Positions 1-7,584 of a DNA stretch of 11,795 nt are shown here, in pieces. This DNA is from Flavobacteriaceae bacterium (GTDB lineage: Bacteria; Bacteroidota; Bacteroidia; Flavobacteriales; Flavobacteriaceae), in contig JAUVCP010000025.1 of the NCBI GenBank assembly GCA_030590765.1, positions 1 through 11,795 on the forward strand. Direction: 5' to 3'. Both the position numbers and the translations under genes were made by a program. The notes under the pieces were generated by a model that worked only from the letters and a program-made list of their open reading frames with translations, searched no databases and had not been told where the DNA came from. Numbering within the stretch: position 1 is the stretch's first letter; every line of letters begins with the position of its first letter.

Positions 1-507
1 TAATTGTCTTAAATTATTTGCTTTTGCCATTGTAATCCCAAAATCAACGTCAACAGTGAGCCTACTTAAAAAATTTCTTCCAATAGGCTCTAAATAATTT
101 ACATCAATCAAATTTTCTTCAAAGGAATTTACTCCTGAATCAAGGTTAACTATACCTTTTTTATTTTCAATACTGTTGATTGAGCTGTTTAATCTCACTC
201 CATCATTCATGCCGATGATAAAAATTCGATTACTTTTGATACTTACTACTTTTTGCCATTTTATTTTAAAGTCAGAATCACTATATTTTGTTTTTAAAAT
301 GATTACACTTTTATCCAGTTTCTTTATTTCGCCAACCAAAAGATCGTTATTTGATAAAAGTATAGAGTCATTATAAACAACCTTTTTTTTCTTTTTTAAA
401 AGCTTTTTCCTTTCTTTAGGTTTCATATCAGAAATGGAATCATTCTGACTAAAAACATTTACAGAAAGAAATAAAAATAAAAAAGATAAGATTATATTTT
501 TCAACAT
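1..507 (-). CDS. DUF481-type outer-membrane protein, 3' end beyond the window (partial)
   Basis: The frame is open from an ATG at 507 to the left edge, giving 169 residues with no stop. Residues 1-20 form a signal peptide: Lys4, a Leu/Phe/Ile-rich core, then VFS before Gln21, so the product is exported. A very basic stretch follows (about 29-42). Residues 56-90 (LLVGEIKKLDKSVIILKTKY, then KIKWQKV) resemble the N-terminal region seen before DUF481 barrels in Bacteroidota. The last visible residues (VDVDFGITMAKANNL) look like the first beta strands of a DUF481 barrel, the family of the enterobacterial salt-induced protein YdiY. DUF481 proteins are predicted outer-membrane beta-barrels of unknown function. 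The family call rests on recognised motifs, not on a search. The gene lies downstream of recG on the same strand but has its own predicted -7 box. Confidence 0.8.
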   Translation of the reverse strand, partial: MLKNIILSFLFLFLSVNVFSQNDSISDMKPKERKKLLKKKKKVVYNDSILLSNNDLLVGEIKKLDKSVIILKTKYSDSDFKIKWQKVVSIKSNRIFIIGMNDGVRLNSSINSIENKKGIVNLDSGVNSFEENLIDVNYLEPIGRNFLSRLTVDVDFGITMAKANNLRQL

Positions 508-531
508 GGATTAGTAACTTTTATTTTCAAA

Positions 532-539
532 CAAATATA
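532..539 (-). promoter_or_regulatory. Predicted Bacteroidota -7 promoter box for the DUF481-type gene
   Basis: On the minus strand the sequence is TATATTTG, an exact match to the Bacteroidota -7 consensus TAnnTTTG, 24 bases upstream of the ATG at 507. No good TTTG-type -33 box lies at the usual 17-23 base spacing, and that position would overlap the last codons of recG. The -7 match is direct observation; promoter function is inferred. Confidence 0.45.
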
Positions 540-561
540 AAGATATTTTTTAAATTTTAAC

Positions 562-2664
562 TTAACTAATATTTGCCCAAATATTCTTGTTTTTTGTTAT
601 ATCTATATAGGTATTGTAAATATTTTTATTTTCTGTTTTTGACAGATTTGGGTCATTATTTAAGACTTCTATTGCAACACTTCTTGCTTTTTGTAACAAC
701 ATGGAATCCTTTATAATATCAGCAATTCTCAAATTAAGTACACCACTTTGTTGCGTTCCCATCAAATCTCCAGGACCTCTCAATTTTAGATCAACTTCAG
801 CTATTTTAAAGCCATCATTGGTTTCCACCATGGTTTGTAATCTGGTTTTAGCATCATTGCTTAATTTAGATCCGGTCATTAAAATACAATAACTCTGATC
901 GGCTCCTCTCCCCACTCTGCCTCTTAATTGATGTAGTTGTGATAAACCAAAACGCTCAGCACTTTCAATGATCATAACACTTGCATTTGGCACATTTACA
1001 CCAACCTCGATTACGGTAGTTGCTACCATAATATTAGTTTCACCATTAACAAAACGTTGCATTTCAAATTCTTTATTTGCCGGTTTCATTTTACCATGAA
1101 CGATACTAACCTGATATTCCGGTAACGGAAATTCACGAACAATACTTTCATAACCATCCATCAGATCCTTATAATCCAGTGTTTTTGATTCTTCAATTAG
1201 AGGGTATACAATATAGACCTGTCTACCTTTTGAAATTTCTTCTTTTAAAAATTTAAAAACACTCAAACGATTATTGTCAAATCTATGAACAGTTTTAATA
1301 GATTTTCTTCCCGGAGGTAGTTCATCTATAATAGAAATATCTAGATCTCCGTAAACGCTCATGGCTAAAGTACGAGGAATAGGAGTTGCTGTCATTACTA
1401 AAATATGTGGGGGCAGTTTGTTTTTCATCCACATTTTTGCTCTTTGGGCTACTCCAAATCTGTGTTGTTCATCAATGATTGCCAGACCTAAATTTTTGAA
1501 TATTACTTTGTCTTCAAAAACAGCATGTGTGCCAATAAGGATATCTAATTCTCCGTTTTCCAGCATTTCATGAATTATTCTCCTTTTGGCCGTTTTTACT
1601 GATCCTGTAAGGAGTTTAATGGTTATTGGCATTTCTTGCAAAAGTTCGCATACAGCATTGTAATGTTGTGTGGCTAAAATTTCAGTTGGAGCGATCATTG
1701 TGGCTTGAAACCCATTATCTAAAGCGATCAAAATGGTTAAAACAGCAACAATTGTTTTGCCTGAGCCTACATCACCCTGTAATAATCGGTTCATTTGTGC
1801 CCCGGTAATCACATCATTTCGTATTTCTTTGGTCACCTTTTTTTGCGCATTTGTTAGGTCAAATGGCAAGTTATTTTTATAAAAATCATTAAAAGATTGT
1901 CCTACTTTTTCAAATACAAAACCTTTAATATTTGTCTTTTTTAATAGTTTTTTTCTTATCAACTGTAGCTGAATATAAAATAATTCTTCAAATTTTAAAC
2001 GATGTTGAGCCTTTGTTAGTAAAACCTGGCTTTTAGGAAAATGAATATTGAACATCGCTTCATTTTTATTTAAAAGCTGTAATACATCAATCAATTCATC
2101 AGACAATGTTTCCTGAAAACTACCATTAATTTCGGAAAATAATGTTTGCATGGCTTTTTGCATTACTCTATTTGTAAAACCTTTGTTGTTTAAAGTTTCA
2201 GTTGAAGGGTAAATTGGCTGCATTGCGGTTCGTAAATTCTTTTTATAATCACTAAGAAGTTCCATTTCCGGATGAGGCATACTGAACATTCCATTGAACC
2301 AGTTTGTTTTTCCAAAGATTACATAGGGTGTGTTAATTTTAATATGGTCTTTTAACCATTTTACACCTCTAAACCATACCAGATCTATTCTTCCGGTATC
2401 ATCTATAAAAGTTGCTACTAGTCGGCTACCTCTTTTTTGGCTAACAGTTTTAAGAGAAGTGATTTTACCTACGATCTGTATATCAGAATTATTTTGTTGT
2501 AATTGATTTATTTTAAAGAACTGAGTTCTGTCAATATACCGGTTTGGAAAAAAATTAGCAAGATCGGCATAGGTATATATGCCTAATTCTTTTTTAAGCA
2601 ATTCGGCTCGAGCCGGACCTATACCTTTTAAATATGCTATGGAAGTTTGTAAACTAATTTGAAT
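562..2664 (-). CDS. recG: ATP-dependent DNA helicase RecG
   Basis: RecG is a superfamily 2 DNA translocase that remodels stalled replication forks and branch-migrates Holliday junctions. Residue numbers here count from the TTG codon at 2601. An OB-fold wedge domain lies at about 35-110. Walker A GDVGSGKT is at 276-283, motif II DEQH at 377-380, TATP at 404-407 and QLRGRVGRG at 558-566; a normal RecG C-terminus follows. From TTG-2601 the protein has 679 residues, but the frame continues upstream with SLQTSIAYLKGIGPARAE, the conserved RecG N-terminus. That stretch contains no ATG, GTG or TTG before a stop at 2677-2679. I therefore place the start at ATT-2664, giving about 700 residues, the usual family length. 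Alternatives are ATA-2667, ATT-2658, TTG-2601, or a mutated or misread ATG. The function is secure; the start is not. Confidence 0.96.
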   Translation of the reverse strand: MQISLQTSIAYLKGIGPARAELLKKELGIYTYADLANFFPNRYIDRTQFFKINQLQQNNSDIQIVGKITSLKTVSQKRGSRLVATFIDDTGRIDLVWFRGVKWLKDHIKINTPYVIFGKTNWFNGMFSMPHPEMELLSDYKKNLRTAMQPIYPSTETLNNKGFTNRVMQKAMQTLFSEINGSFQETLSDELIDVLQLLNKNEAMFNIHFPKSQVLLTKAQHRLKFEELFYIQLQLIRKKLLKKTNIKGFVFEKVGQSFNDFYKNNLPFDLTNAQKKVTKEIRNDVITGAQMNRLLQGDVGSGKTIVAVLTILIALDNGFQATMIAPTEILATQHYNAVCELLQEMPITIKLLTGSVKTAKRRIIHEMLENGELDILIGTHAVFEDKVIFKNLGLAIIDEQHRFGVAQRAKMWMKNKLPPHILVMTATPIPRTLAMSVYGDLDISIIDELPPGRKSIKTVHRFDNNRLSVFKFLKEEISKGRQVYIVYPLIEESKTLDYKDLMDGYESIVREFPLPEYQVSIVHGKMKPANKEFEMQRFVNGETNIMVATTVIEVGVNVPNASVMIIESAERFGLSQLHQLRGRVGRGADQSYCILMTGSKLSNDAKTRLQTMVETNDGFKIAEVDLKLRGPGDLMGTQQSGVLNLRIADIIKDSMLLQKARSVAIEVLNNDPNLSKTENKNIYNTYIDITKNKNIWANIS

Positions 2665-2679
2665 TATTTTTAAGTGTTA

Positions 2680-2687
2680 CGAAGATA
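2680..2687 (-). promoter_or_regulatory. Possible weak -7 box upstream of recG
   Basis: The minus strand reads TATCTTCG, one mismatch from TAnnTTTG. The nearest upstream TTG is 24 bases away, slightly beyond the usual spacing. If it is used, transcription would begin around 2674, leaving only a very short leader before the candidate ATT start at 2664. The box is weak, and read-through from the exchanger gene, which ends at 2743, is equally possible. Confidence 0.22.
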
Positions 2688-2742
2688 AGTAATTGCATAT
2701 TATTTGTACCTCAAGGGGTAAAATATTTTATTCACATAAGAG

Positions 2743-3684
2743 TTAAATGCCCAGAAACTTCAATGTTGTGTAAAGCACAAATATTCCGATCAAAATAACC
2801 GCTTCAATCTTTTGTAATCCTTTCTTTTTATAAAAGAAAAAAAGAACAACAAATGAAAGGATAAATAAAAAAGAAAGATCAAAGATGATAAGCTTCTTTT
2901 CAATGCTTAGTTCAGAGATACTGGCACCCATTCCTACTGGAATCAACATATCAAAAATATTACTTCCTATAATGTTTCCTATAGATAATCCGACTGCTTT
3001 TTTTCTTAATGCATTTATAGCGAGAGCCAGTTCAGGTAAACTAGTTCCTAGTCCAAGAATAATAATTCCAACAAATGATTGTCGTATACCAAAATTTTCA
3101 GCAAAATGAATCGAATTGTCAACAACTAATTCTGAAGCAAAAATTACGATAATAATGCCAATAATTAGAAATAGTATATCCTTTTTAATATGTTTAGAAA
3201 ATTCTTTTTTTATTTTTTTTGCAACCCGCTCTTGATGAAATAATCTAAAATAATAGATTAAATAAACAATGATCAATATGATACCATCAATTCTGCTTAT
3301 TCTTCCGTCAACTCCCAATAATCCAACTAATAATACAGATCCTAATAGCATAACTCCATCTTCATACAGATGGTGTTTTTTAATGGTGAGATATCCAAAT
3401 ATACCTACTGAACCCAAAACAATACTTATCTGAGAAATGCTACTACCAATAGCATTACCAATAATTATTCCTGAAGAATCAGCGTTTGCAAAGGCATTGT
3501 GGAGAGATGCATTGATGGCAATTACAATTTCGGGAAGATCTGTACCAATAGACAAAATAGCTAGTCCGATAAATAACGTAGATAAATTATAATATTCTGC
3601 GATATTTACAGCTCCTTTAATTACCAGTTCAGTCCCTAGCCATAATCCTAAAAGTCCAATTAATATAAAAAAGATCTCTTGCAT
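2743..3684 (-). CDS. CaCA-family sodium/calcium antiporter (YrbG/NCX-like)
   Basis: This is an inner-membrane exchanger, probably exporting Ca2+ in return for Na+ or H+. It has about ten hydrophobic segments and the two inverted alpha repeats of the CaCA superfamily: SIGTDLPE (46-52 region) with GNAIGSSISQ (76-85), and GLGTSLPE (211-218) with GNIIGSNIFD (236-245). The conserved glutamates E52 and E218 are present, as is the second-repeat Asp (D245). The first repeat is unusual: it has six extra residues between Glu and the second motif, and Gln where NCX_Mj has Asn81. I chose ATG-3684 (313 aa) over ATG-3702 (319 aa) because a promoter at 3708-3738 would start RNA at about 3702 and AAAGG sits seven bases before ATG-3684. 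Its divergent neighbour is a Ca2+-type P-type ATPase. The family is sure; the ion is inferred. Confidence 0.93.
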   Translation of the reverse strand: MQEIFFILIGLLGLWLGTELVIKGAVNIAEYYNLSTLFIGLAILSIGTDLPEIVIAINASLHNAFANADSSGIIIGNAIGSSISQISIVLGSVGIFGYLTIKKHHLYEDGVMLLGSVLLVGLLGVDGRISRIDGIILIIVYLIYYFRLFHQERVAKKIKKEFSKHIKKDILFLIIGIIIVIFASELVVDNSIHFAENFGIRQSFVGIIILGLGTSLPELALAINALRKKAVGLSIGNIIGSNIFDMLIPVGMGASISELSIEKKLIIFDLSFLFILSFVVLFFFYKKKGLQKIEAVILIGIFVLYTTLKFLGI

Positions 3685-3707
3685 AAGATAACCTTTAACC
3701 ATTTACC

Positions 3708-3738
3708 CAAAGATAAAGATTCTCAATTCAATATCCAA
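3708..3738 (-). promoter_or_regulatory. Predicted Bacteroidota promoter for the CaCA exchanger
   Basis: On the minus strand there is TTG (3736-3738), a 20-base spacer, and TATCTTTG (3708-3715), an exact TAnnTTTG -7 box. Both elements and the spacing fit the Bacteroidota sigma-factor consensus. Transcription would start near 3702, so an mRNA starting at ATG-3702 would be practically leaderless, whereas ATG-3684 would have a leader of about 18 bases. This supports the shorter start. Confidence 0.6.
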
Positions 3739-3792
3739 TAATTATTCCCTGAAACACCATGGTATTACCTGTAAATTCACTATATTTAGTAT

Positions 3793-3832
3793 GGTTTAAA
3801 AAGGTTTAAATATTAAAACAAGTTGTTTAAAC
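3793..3832. repeat. Clustered GGTTTAAA / GTTTAAAC motifs in the divergent intergenic region
   Basis: GGTTTAAA occurs at 3793-3800 and again at 3803-3810, exactly ten bases apart, followed by the palindrome GTTTAAAC at 3825-3832. A related GGTTTTAAAC lies at 3899-3908. The ten-base period equals one helical turn, as expected for a regulator bound on one face, and the cluster sits between the divergent exchanger and ATPase genes. In AT-rich DNA, TTTAAA is common, so this may be chance. I see no clear consensus promoter for the ATPase gene in the rest of this 250-base gap. Confidence 0.25.
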
Positions 3833-3953
3833 ATGAAACTAAGAATCTAGTTTTATCTTTTGAAGATGGTATTCGTATAGGCGTGTTATTTGTAAATTGG
3901 TTTTAAACATTTGTTTTTTGAGAAGGACACATTTTTGAATTAATCTTTAAAGA

Positions 3954-6641
3954 ATGGAAAAATATCTCAAATATCCTCATTCACTAAAGGTAACCGAAGT
4001 ACTTAACGAGTTACAGACAAACTCTAACGGACTTACAAGTAAAGAAGCCCAAAGGAGATTAACTCTTTATGGGCCAAATGAAATTCCTGAAGGCAGATCT
4101 GTTTCCATTTTTTATTTGATTTTCAAACAGTTTAAAAGCTGGCTGGTTATAATTTTAATCATTGCTGCTGTTATTTCATGGTTTGCCAATCATGTTTTAG
4201 ACACGTGGGTAATAATTGCGGTTGTCTTTATCAATGCTGGAATAGGATTTATACAGGAATATCGGGCAGATAAAGCCATAGCTTCATTAAGAAAGATGAT
4301 CGTAAAAACCGCTAAGCTTTTACGAAATGGTAAAGTAACCACAGAACCTTCTGTAAAACTTGTTCCTGGTGATATTTTGGTTTTGGAGGAAGGAGATCGT
4401 ATTCCGGCTGATGGTAGGATAGTATATTCCAAAAACCTCAGAACTATGGAAGCATCTCTTACCGGAGAATCACTTCCTGTTTCAAAAAACGAAGGGATTT
4501 CTCTTAAAGAATTGTCTCAGGCTGATAGAAAGAATATGGTGTGGAAAGGAACTTTTGTTGCTGCTGGTTATGCCAAAGTAGTTGTAACCGGTACAGGTAT
4601 CCATACAGCTATCGGAAAAATTTCAGAAACACTTGCTGGTATTAAAGTAAAGCAAACCAATTTCATGAAGAAGACTGATGTTTTGGCAAAACAAATGTCG
4701 GTTATTGCAATTTCAAGTGCTTTGATCATATTTTTGATAGGTTATTTTTACAGGCATTTTAATTTACAGGAAATACTTCTTATTTCTATCGCAGCTTTAG
4801 TTGCAGCGGTACCAGAAGGCTTACCTGCGGTTATTTCTATTGTGTTAGCTATAGGAGCATATCGTATGGCTAAACGAAATGCAATTGTAAGTGAGTTCAC
4901 TGCAACAGAAACTTTGGGAGCTGTTACTGCAATTTTAACAGATAAAACAGGAACTCTTACAAAAAATATGCTGACCGTAAGAAATATATTTATTCCCGGA
5001 TCAAAAGACTATTCAATTACAGGTGTTGGATGGTTTCCTATTGGGAATTTTTTACAAAACAAAGCAATTATTGGAATTGAAAAAGACAAGTCGTTACAAA
5101 AACTATTAAAGATTGCTGCAGCTTCCAATAATTCAGAATTCCGTCATGACAAACAATCAGATACCTATGAGTTAATAGGTGACCCAACCGAAGGAGCTCT
5201 TTCTGTTTTAGCCAGAAAGGGAGGGGTAAAGAGTAAATTTTTACATCTGGATAAATTAGATGATCTTCCATTTGATTCAACCAATAAATATAGAGCAACA
5301 CTTATCAAAGAAGGTGAAAATATAGAACTTTTTGTGACAGGTGCCCCGGAGATAATTCTGGAAAGATCAATATCCATTTTAACTTACAAAGGTGTATCAA
5401 AACTTCAAAAATCGGATAAAGAACAAATTAAGAAAAAAATTAGAGAATGGTCAGATCAAGCCATGCGTGTAATTGCCTTAGCATATAAAAAACAAAATAT
5501 AAATAAGATTGATGAAAAAGCTATTGACAATCTTGTAATTGTAGGTATAACGGGAATGATCGACCCTCCCAGACCTGATGCTAAAGCAGCGGTAGAAAAA
5601 TGTAAACAGGCTGGTATTCGTGTTATTATGGTAACAGGTGATCATGTAAATACGGCCGTTGCTATTGCAAAAGCAACAGGGATAATTGAGGACACACCCA
5701 CCAATAATGTTGTAGCATTAACAGAGCAGCAACTACTGCAGTTAGATAAAGTTGAATTTGATAAAGCGATTCGGAATATTTCCGTTTTTGCTCGCCTTAC
5801 ACCAAAAATGAAATTAAAAATAGCTAAACATTTGCAATCTATGGAACATCTTATTGCCATGACTGGCGATGGGGTTAATGATGCTCCAGCTTTAAAACAG
5901 GCTGATGTTGGAATTTCTATGGGAATTATGGGGACAGATGTTGCTCGTGATAGTTCAGATCTTGTACTTGCTGATGATAATTTTGCTTCGGTGGTAAATG
6001 CAGTGGAAGAAGGGAGGATTGTGTTTACTAATTCACGACAAACAAGTTTTTTTCTGGTAACAACCAATATTGCAGAAAGTTTTACATTGCTTATTTCAAT
6101 TCTTCTTGGTTTGCCTATGCCATTAACAGCAACACAAATACTATGGCTTAACCTGGTTACAGATGGCGTTACAGTGATGGCATTGGCAACAGAACCTGGT
6201 CATGGAGATATCATGAAAAGTAAACCAATGTCAAAAAACGAGAATATTTTGAATAAAGAAGTTTTGCCATTTCTGTTTATCAATATTGTTCTCATGGTAG
6301 GACTTTCAATTGCAGCTTTTTATTACTACAATAGTTATAGTATTGAAAAAGGGCGAACCGGAGTATTTATTATTATGGCTTTTACGCAATTATTCAATGT
6401 TTTTAACCTGAGAAATATCCATAAATCAGTATTTGAAATTGGTGTATTTTCAAACAAGTATATCAATCTGTCTATTGGTGTCTCCGTTTTGTTGCTTATA
6501 ATGGTTACCGAAGTCCCTATTTTAGCAACATTGTTTCATTTTAAATCACTCTATATAGTTGATCTTTTCATATTGTTTGTACTTTCATCATTAGTGTTAT
6601 GGACTGCTGAACTATATAAATATTTGCATAAAAAGAAATAA
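3954..6641 (+). CDS. Type II P-type ATPase, probably Ca2+-exporting
   Basis: This is an 895-residue cation pump that uses ATP to export ions, most likely Ca2+, from the cytoplasm. It is complete: N-terminal cation-ATPase domain (about 1-70), A-domain TGES (170-173), M4 PEGLP (287-291), phosphorylation site D330 in DKTGTLT, GDPTEG in the N-domain, TGD (561-563), hinge TGDGVNDAP (637-645), and six C-terminal membrane segments. The ion-site residues resemble SERCA: Glu after Pro in M4 (E288), N705 and E708 in M5 (SERCA N768/E771), and N733, T736 and D737 in M6 (SERCA N796/T799/D800). This makes Ca2+ more likely than Na+/K+ or Mg2+ but does not prove it. The usual nucleotide-site KGAPE reads TGAPE (462-466). 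ATG-3954 matches the family N-terminus. The divergent neighbour is a CaCA exchanger. Confidence 0.95.
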   Translation: MEKYLKYPHSLKVTEVLNELQTNSNGLTSKEAQRRLTLYGPNEIPEGRSVSIFYLIFKQFKSWLVIILIIAAVISWFANHVLDTWVIIAVVFINAGIGFIQEYRADKAIASLRKMIVKTAKLLRNGKVTTEPSVKLVPGDILVLEEGDRIPADGRIVYSKNLRTMEASLTGESLPVSKNEGISLKELSQADRKNMVWKGTFVAAGYAKVVVTGTGIHTAIGKISETLAGIKVKQTNFMKKTDVLAKQMSVIAISSALIIFLIGYFYRHFNLQEILLISIAALVAAVPEGLPAVISIVLAIGAYRMAKRNAIVSEFTATETLGAVTAILTDKTGTLTKNMLTVRNIFIPGSKDYSITGVGWFPIGNFLQNKAIIGIEKDKSLQKLLKIAAASNNSEFRHDKQSDTYELIGDPTEGALSVLARKGGVKSKFLHLDKLDDLPFDSTNKYRATLIKEGENIELFVTGAPEIILERSISILTYKGVSKLQKSDKEQIKKKIREWSDQAMRVIALAYKKQNINKIDEKAIDNLVIVGITGMIDPPRPDAKAAVEKCKQAGIRVIMVTGDHVNTAVAIAKATGIIEDTPTNNVVALTEQQLLQLDKVEFDKAIRNISVFARLTPKMKLKIAKHLQSMEHLIAMTGDGVNDAPALKQADVGISMGIMGTDVARDSSDLVLADDNFASVVNAVEEGRIVFTNSRQTSFFLVTTNIAESFTLLISILLGLPMPLTATQILWLNLVTDGVTVMALATEPGHGDIMKSKPMSKNENILNKEVLPFLFINIVLMVGLSIAAFYYYNSYSIEKGRTGVFIIMAFTQLFNVFNLRNIHKSVFEIGVFSNKYINLSIGVSVLLLIMVTEVPILATLFHFKSLYIVDLFILFVLSSLVLWTAELYKYLHKKK

Positions 6642-6799
6642 TCAATTTTGTTTTTTAATGACTGATCAGGGAAAAACTTTTTTAAAATTTTTATGATGAA
6701 GATGTTGGCTTTTTTATATTGTGTTTTTTTCTTAACTTTAGATAAAGATAAATTACGATTATTTTGTGATGCTTTGAATAATTCTTATTGATCATCAGG

Positions 6800-7576
6800 A
6801 TGATAAATTTGATTCAAATACCAGATAAATTCAGAACCTTTTTTATTGAAATAGGGGAGTTGTCTTATTTTGCCGGACGGTTTTTTAAAGAATTATTTTC
6901 ACGACCCTTTGAGTATAAAGAATTGATCAGGCAATGTTATAATGTTGGTAATCGCTCCTTATTATTGGTAGGAGTTACAGGATTTATTCTTGGACTTGTT
7001 TTTACAATTCAATCAAGACCCACTCTAATGGAGTTTGGTGCAGAATCATGGATTCCATCTATGGTAAGTATTTCAATAGTCAGAGAAATTGGCCCAGTAA
7101 TAATAGCTTTGATATGTGCCGGAAGAATTAGCTCGGGTATAGGTGCTGAACTTGGTTCAATGAGAGTTACTGAACAGATCGATGCTATGGAAGTATCAGG
7201 AACCAATCCGTTTAAATACCTTGTAGTTACACGAATATTAGCTACAACCTTAATGGTGCCACTACTTGTTATTTTTGGAGATGCAGTAGCTCTTTTAGGT
7301 TCTGCTTTGGTCGAAAATATAAAGGGAGATGTATCATTTCTTTTGTATATTAATAAGGTTTTTAATGCTTTAGAATTCTCGGATCTGATTCCTGCAACTT
7401 CAAAATCATTTTTCTTTGGTTTTGCTATTGGATTGGTAGGGAGTTTTAAAGGATATAATTGTAAAAAAGGAACGGTAGGTGTTGGTGAAGCTTCCAATAC
7501 GGCGGTTGTTTATACCTCAATGCTGATTTTTATTATTGATTTTATAGCTGTTTTTTTAACTGACCTTGTGTATTGA
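6800..7576 (+). CDS. mlaE: MlaE-family ABC lipid transporter permease
   Basis: This is the membrane subunit of an MCE-type ABC transporter that moves phospholipids between inner and outer membranes. The 258 residues carry the MlaE signature: an N-terminal amphipathic region, hydrophobic helices from about 52, then REIGPVIIALICAGRISSG (95-113), AELGSMRVTEQIDAME (116-131) and a C-terminal membrane pair with GSFKGYNCKKGTVGVGEA (214-231). I chose ATG-6800, which follows TCAGG, over the in-frame TTG at 6788. It is the first gene of a packed operon: mlaF follows after eight bases. The 158-base gap after the ATPase gene contains only poor -7 matches such as TAACTTTA (6733-6740), so I call no promoter. 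The symbol reflects family; the E. coli-type lipid direction is not shown by sequence. Confidence 0.93.
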   Translation: MINLIQIPDKFRTFFIEIGELSYFAGRFFKELFSRPFEYKELIRQCYNVGNRSLLLVGVTGFILGLVFTIQSRPTLMEFGAESWIPSMVSISIVREIGPVIIALICAGRISSGIGAELGSMRVTEQIDAMEVSGTNPFKYLVVTRILATTLMVPLLVIFGDAVALLGSALVENIKGDVSFLLYINKVFNALEFSDLIPATSKSFFFGFAIGLVGSFKGYNCKKGTVGVGEASNTAVVYTSMLIFIIDFIAVFLTDLVY

Positions 7577-7584
7577 TTTTTAAA

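Noticed and set aside
176..376. Plus-strand 66-codon frame at the left end
   Set aside because: It is opposite the DUF481-type reading frame, which has a signal peptide, family motifs and a promoter box; the plus-strand frame has none.
2719..2730. 12-base palindrome TAAAATATTTTA between recG and the exchanger gene
   Set aside because: It is purely A/T in an AT-rich genome, has no U-run context and no loop; likely chance.
5642..6067. Open frame of 141 codons on the minus strand inside the P-type ATPase gene
   Set aside because: It is antisense to the conserved hinge and M5 region; its composition (Ser/Thr/Ala/Ile-rich) is a by-product of the coding strand, and no family is recognisable.
6642..6799. 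Possible terminator or promoter between the ATPase gene and mlaE (AAAAACTTTTTT runs; TAACTTTA)
   Set aside because: The A/T runs give no GC-containing stem and the -7-like box has a mismatch and no correctly spaced TTG; too weak to call.
7009..7497. Open frame of 162 codons on the minus strand inside mlaE
   Set aside because: It is antisense to the conserved MlaE signature, with no recognisable domain and no promoter; a shadow of mlaE.
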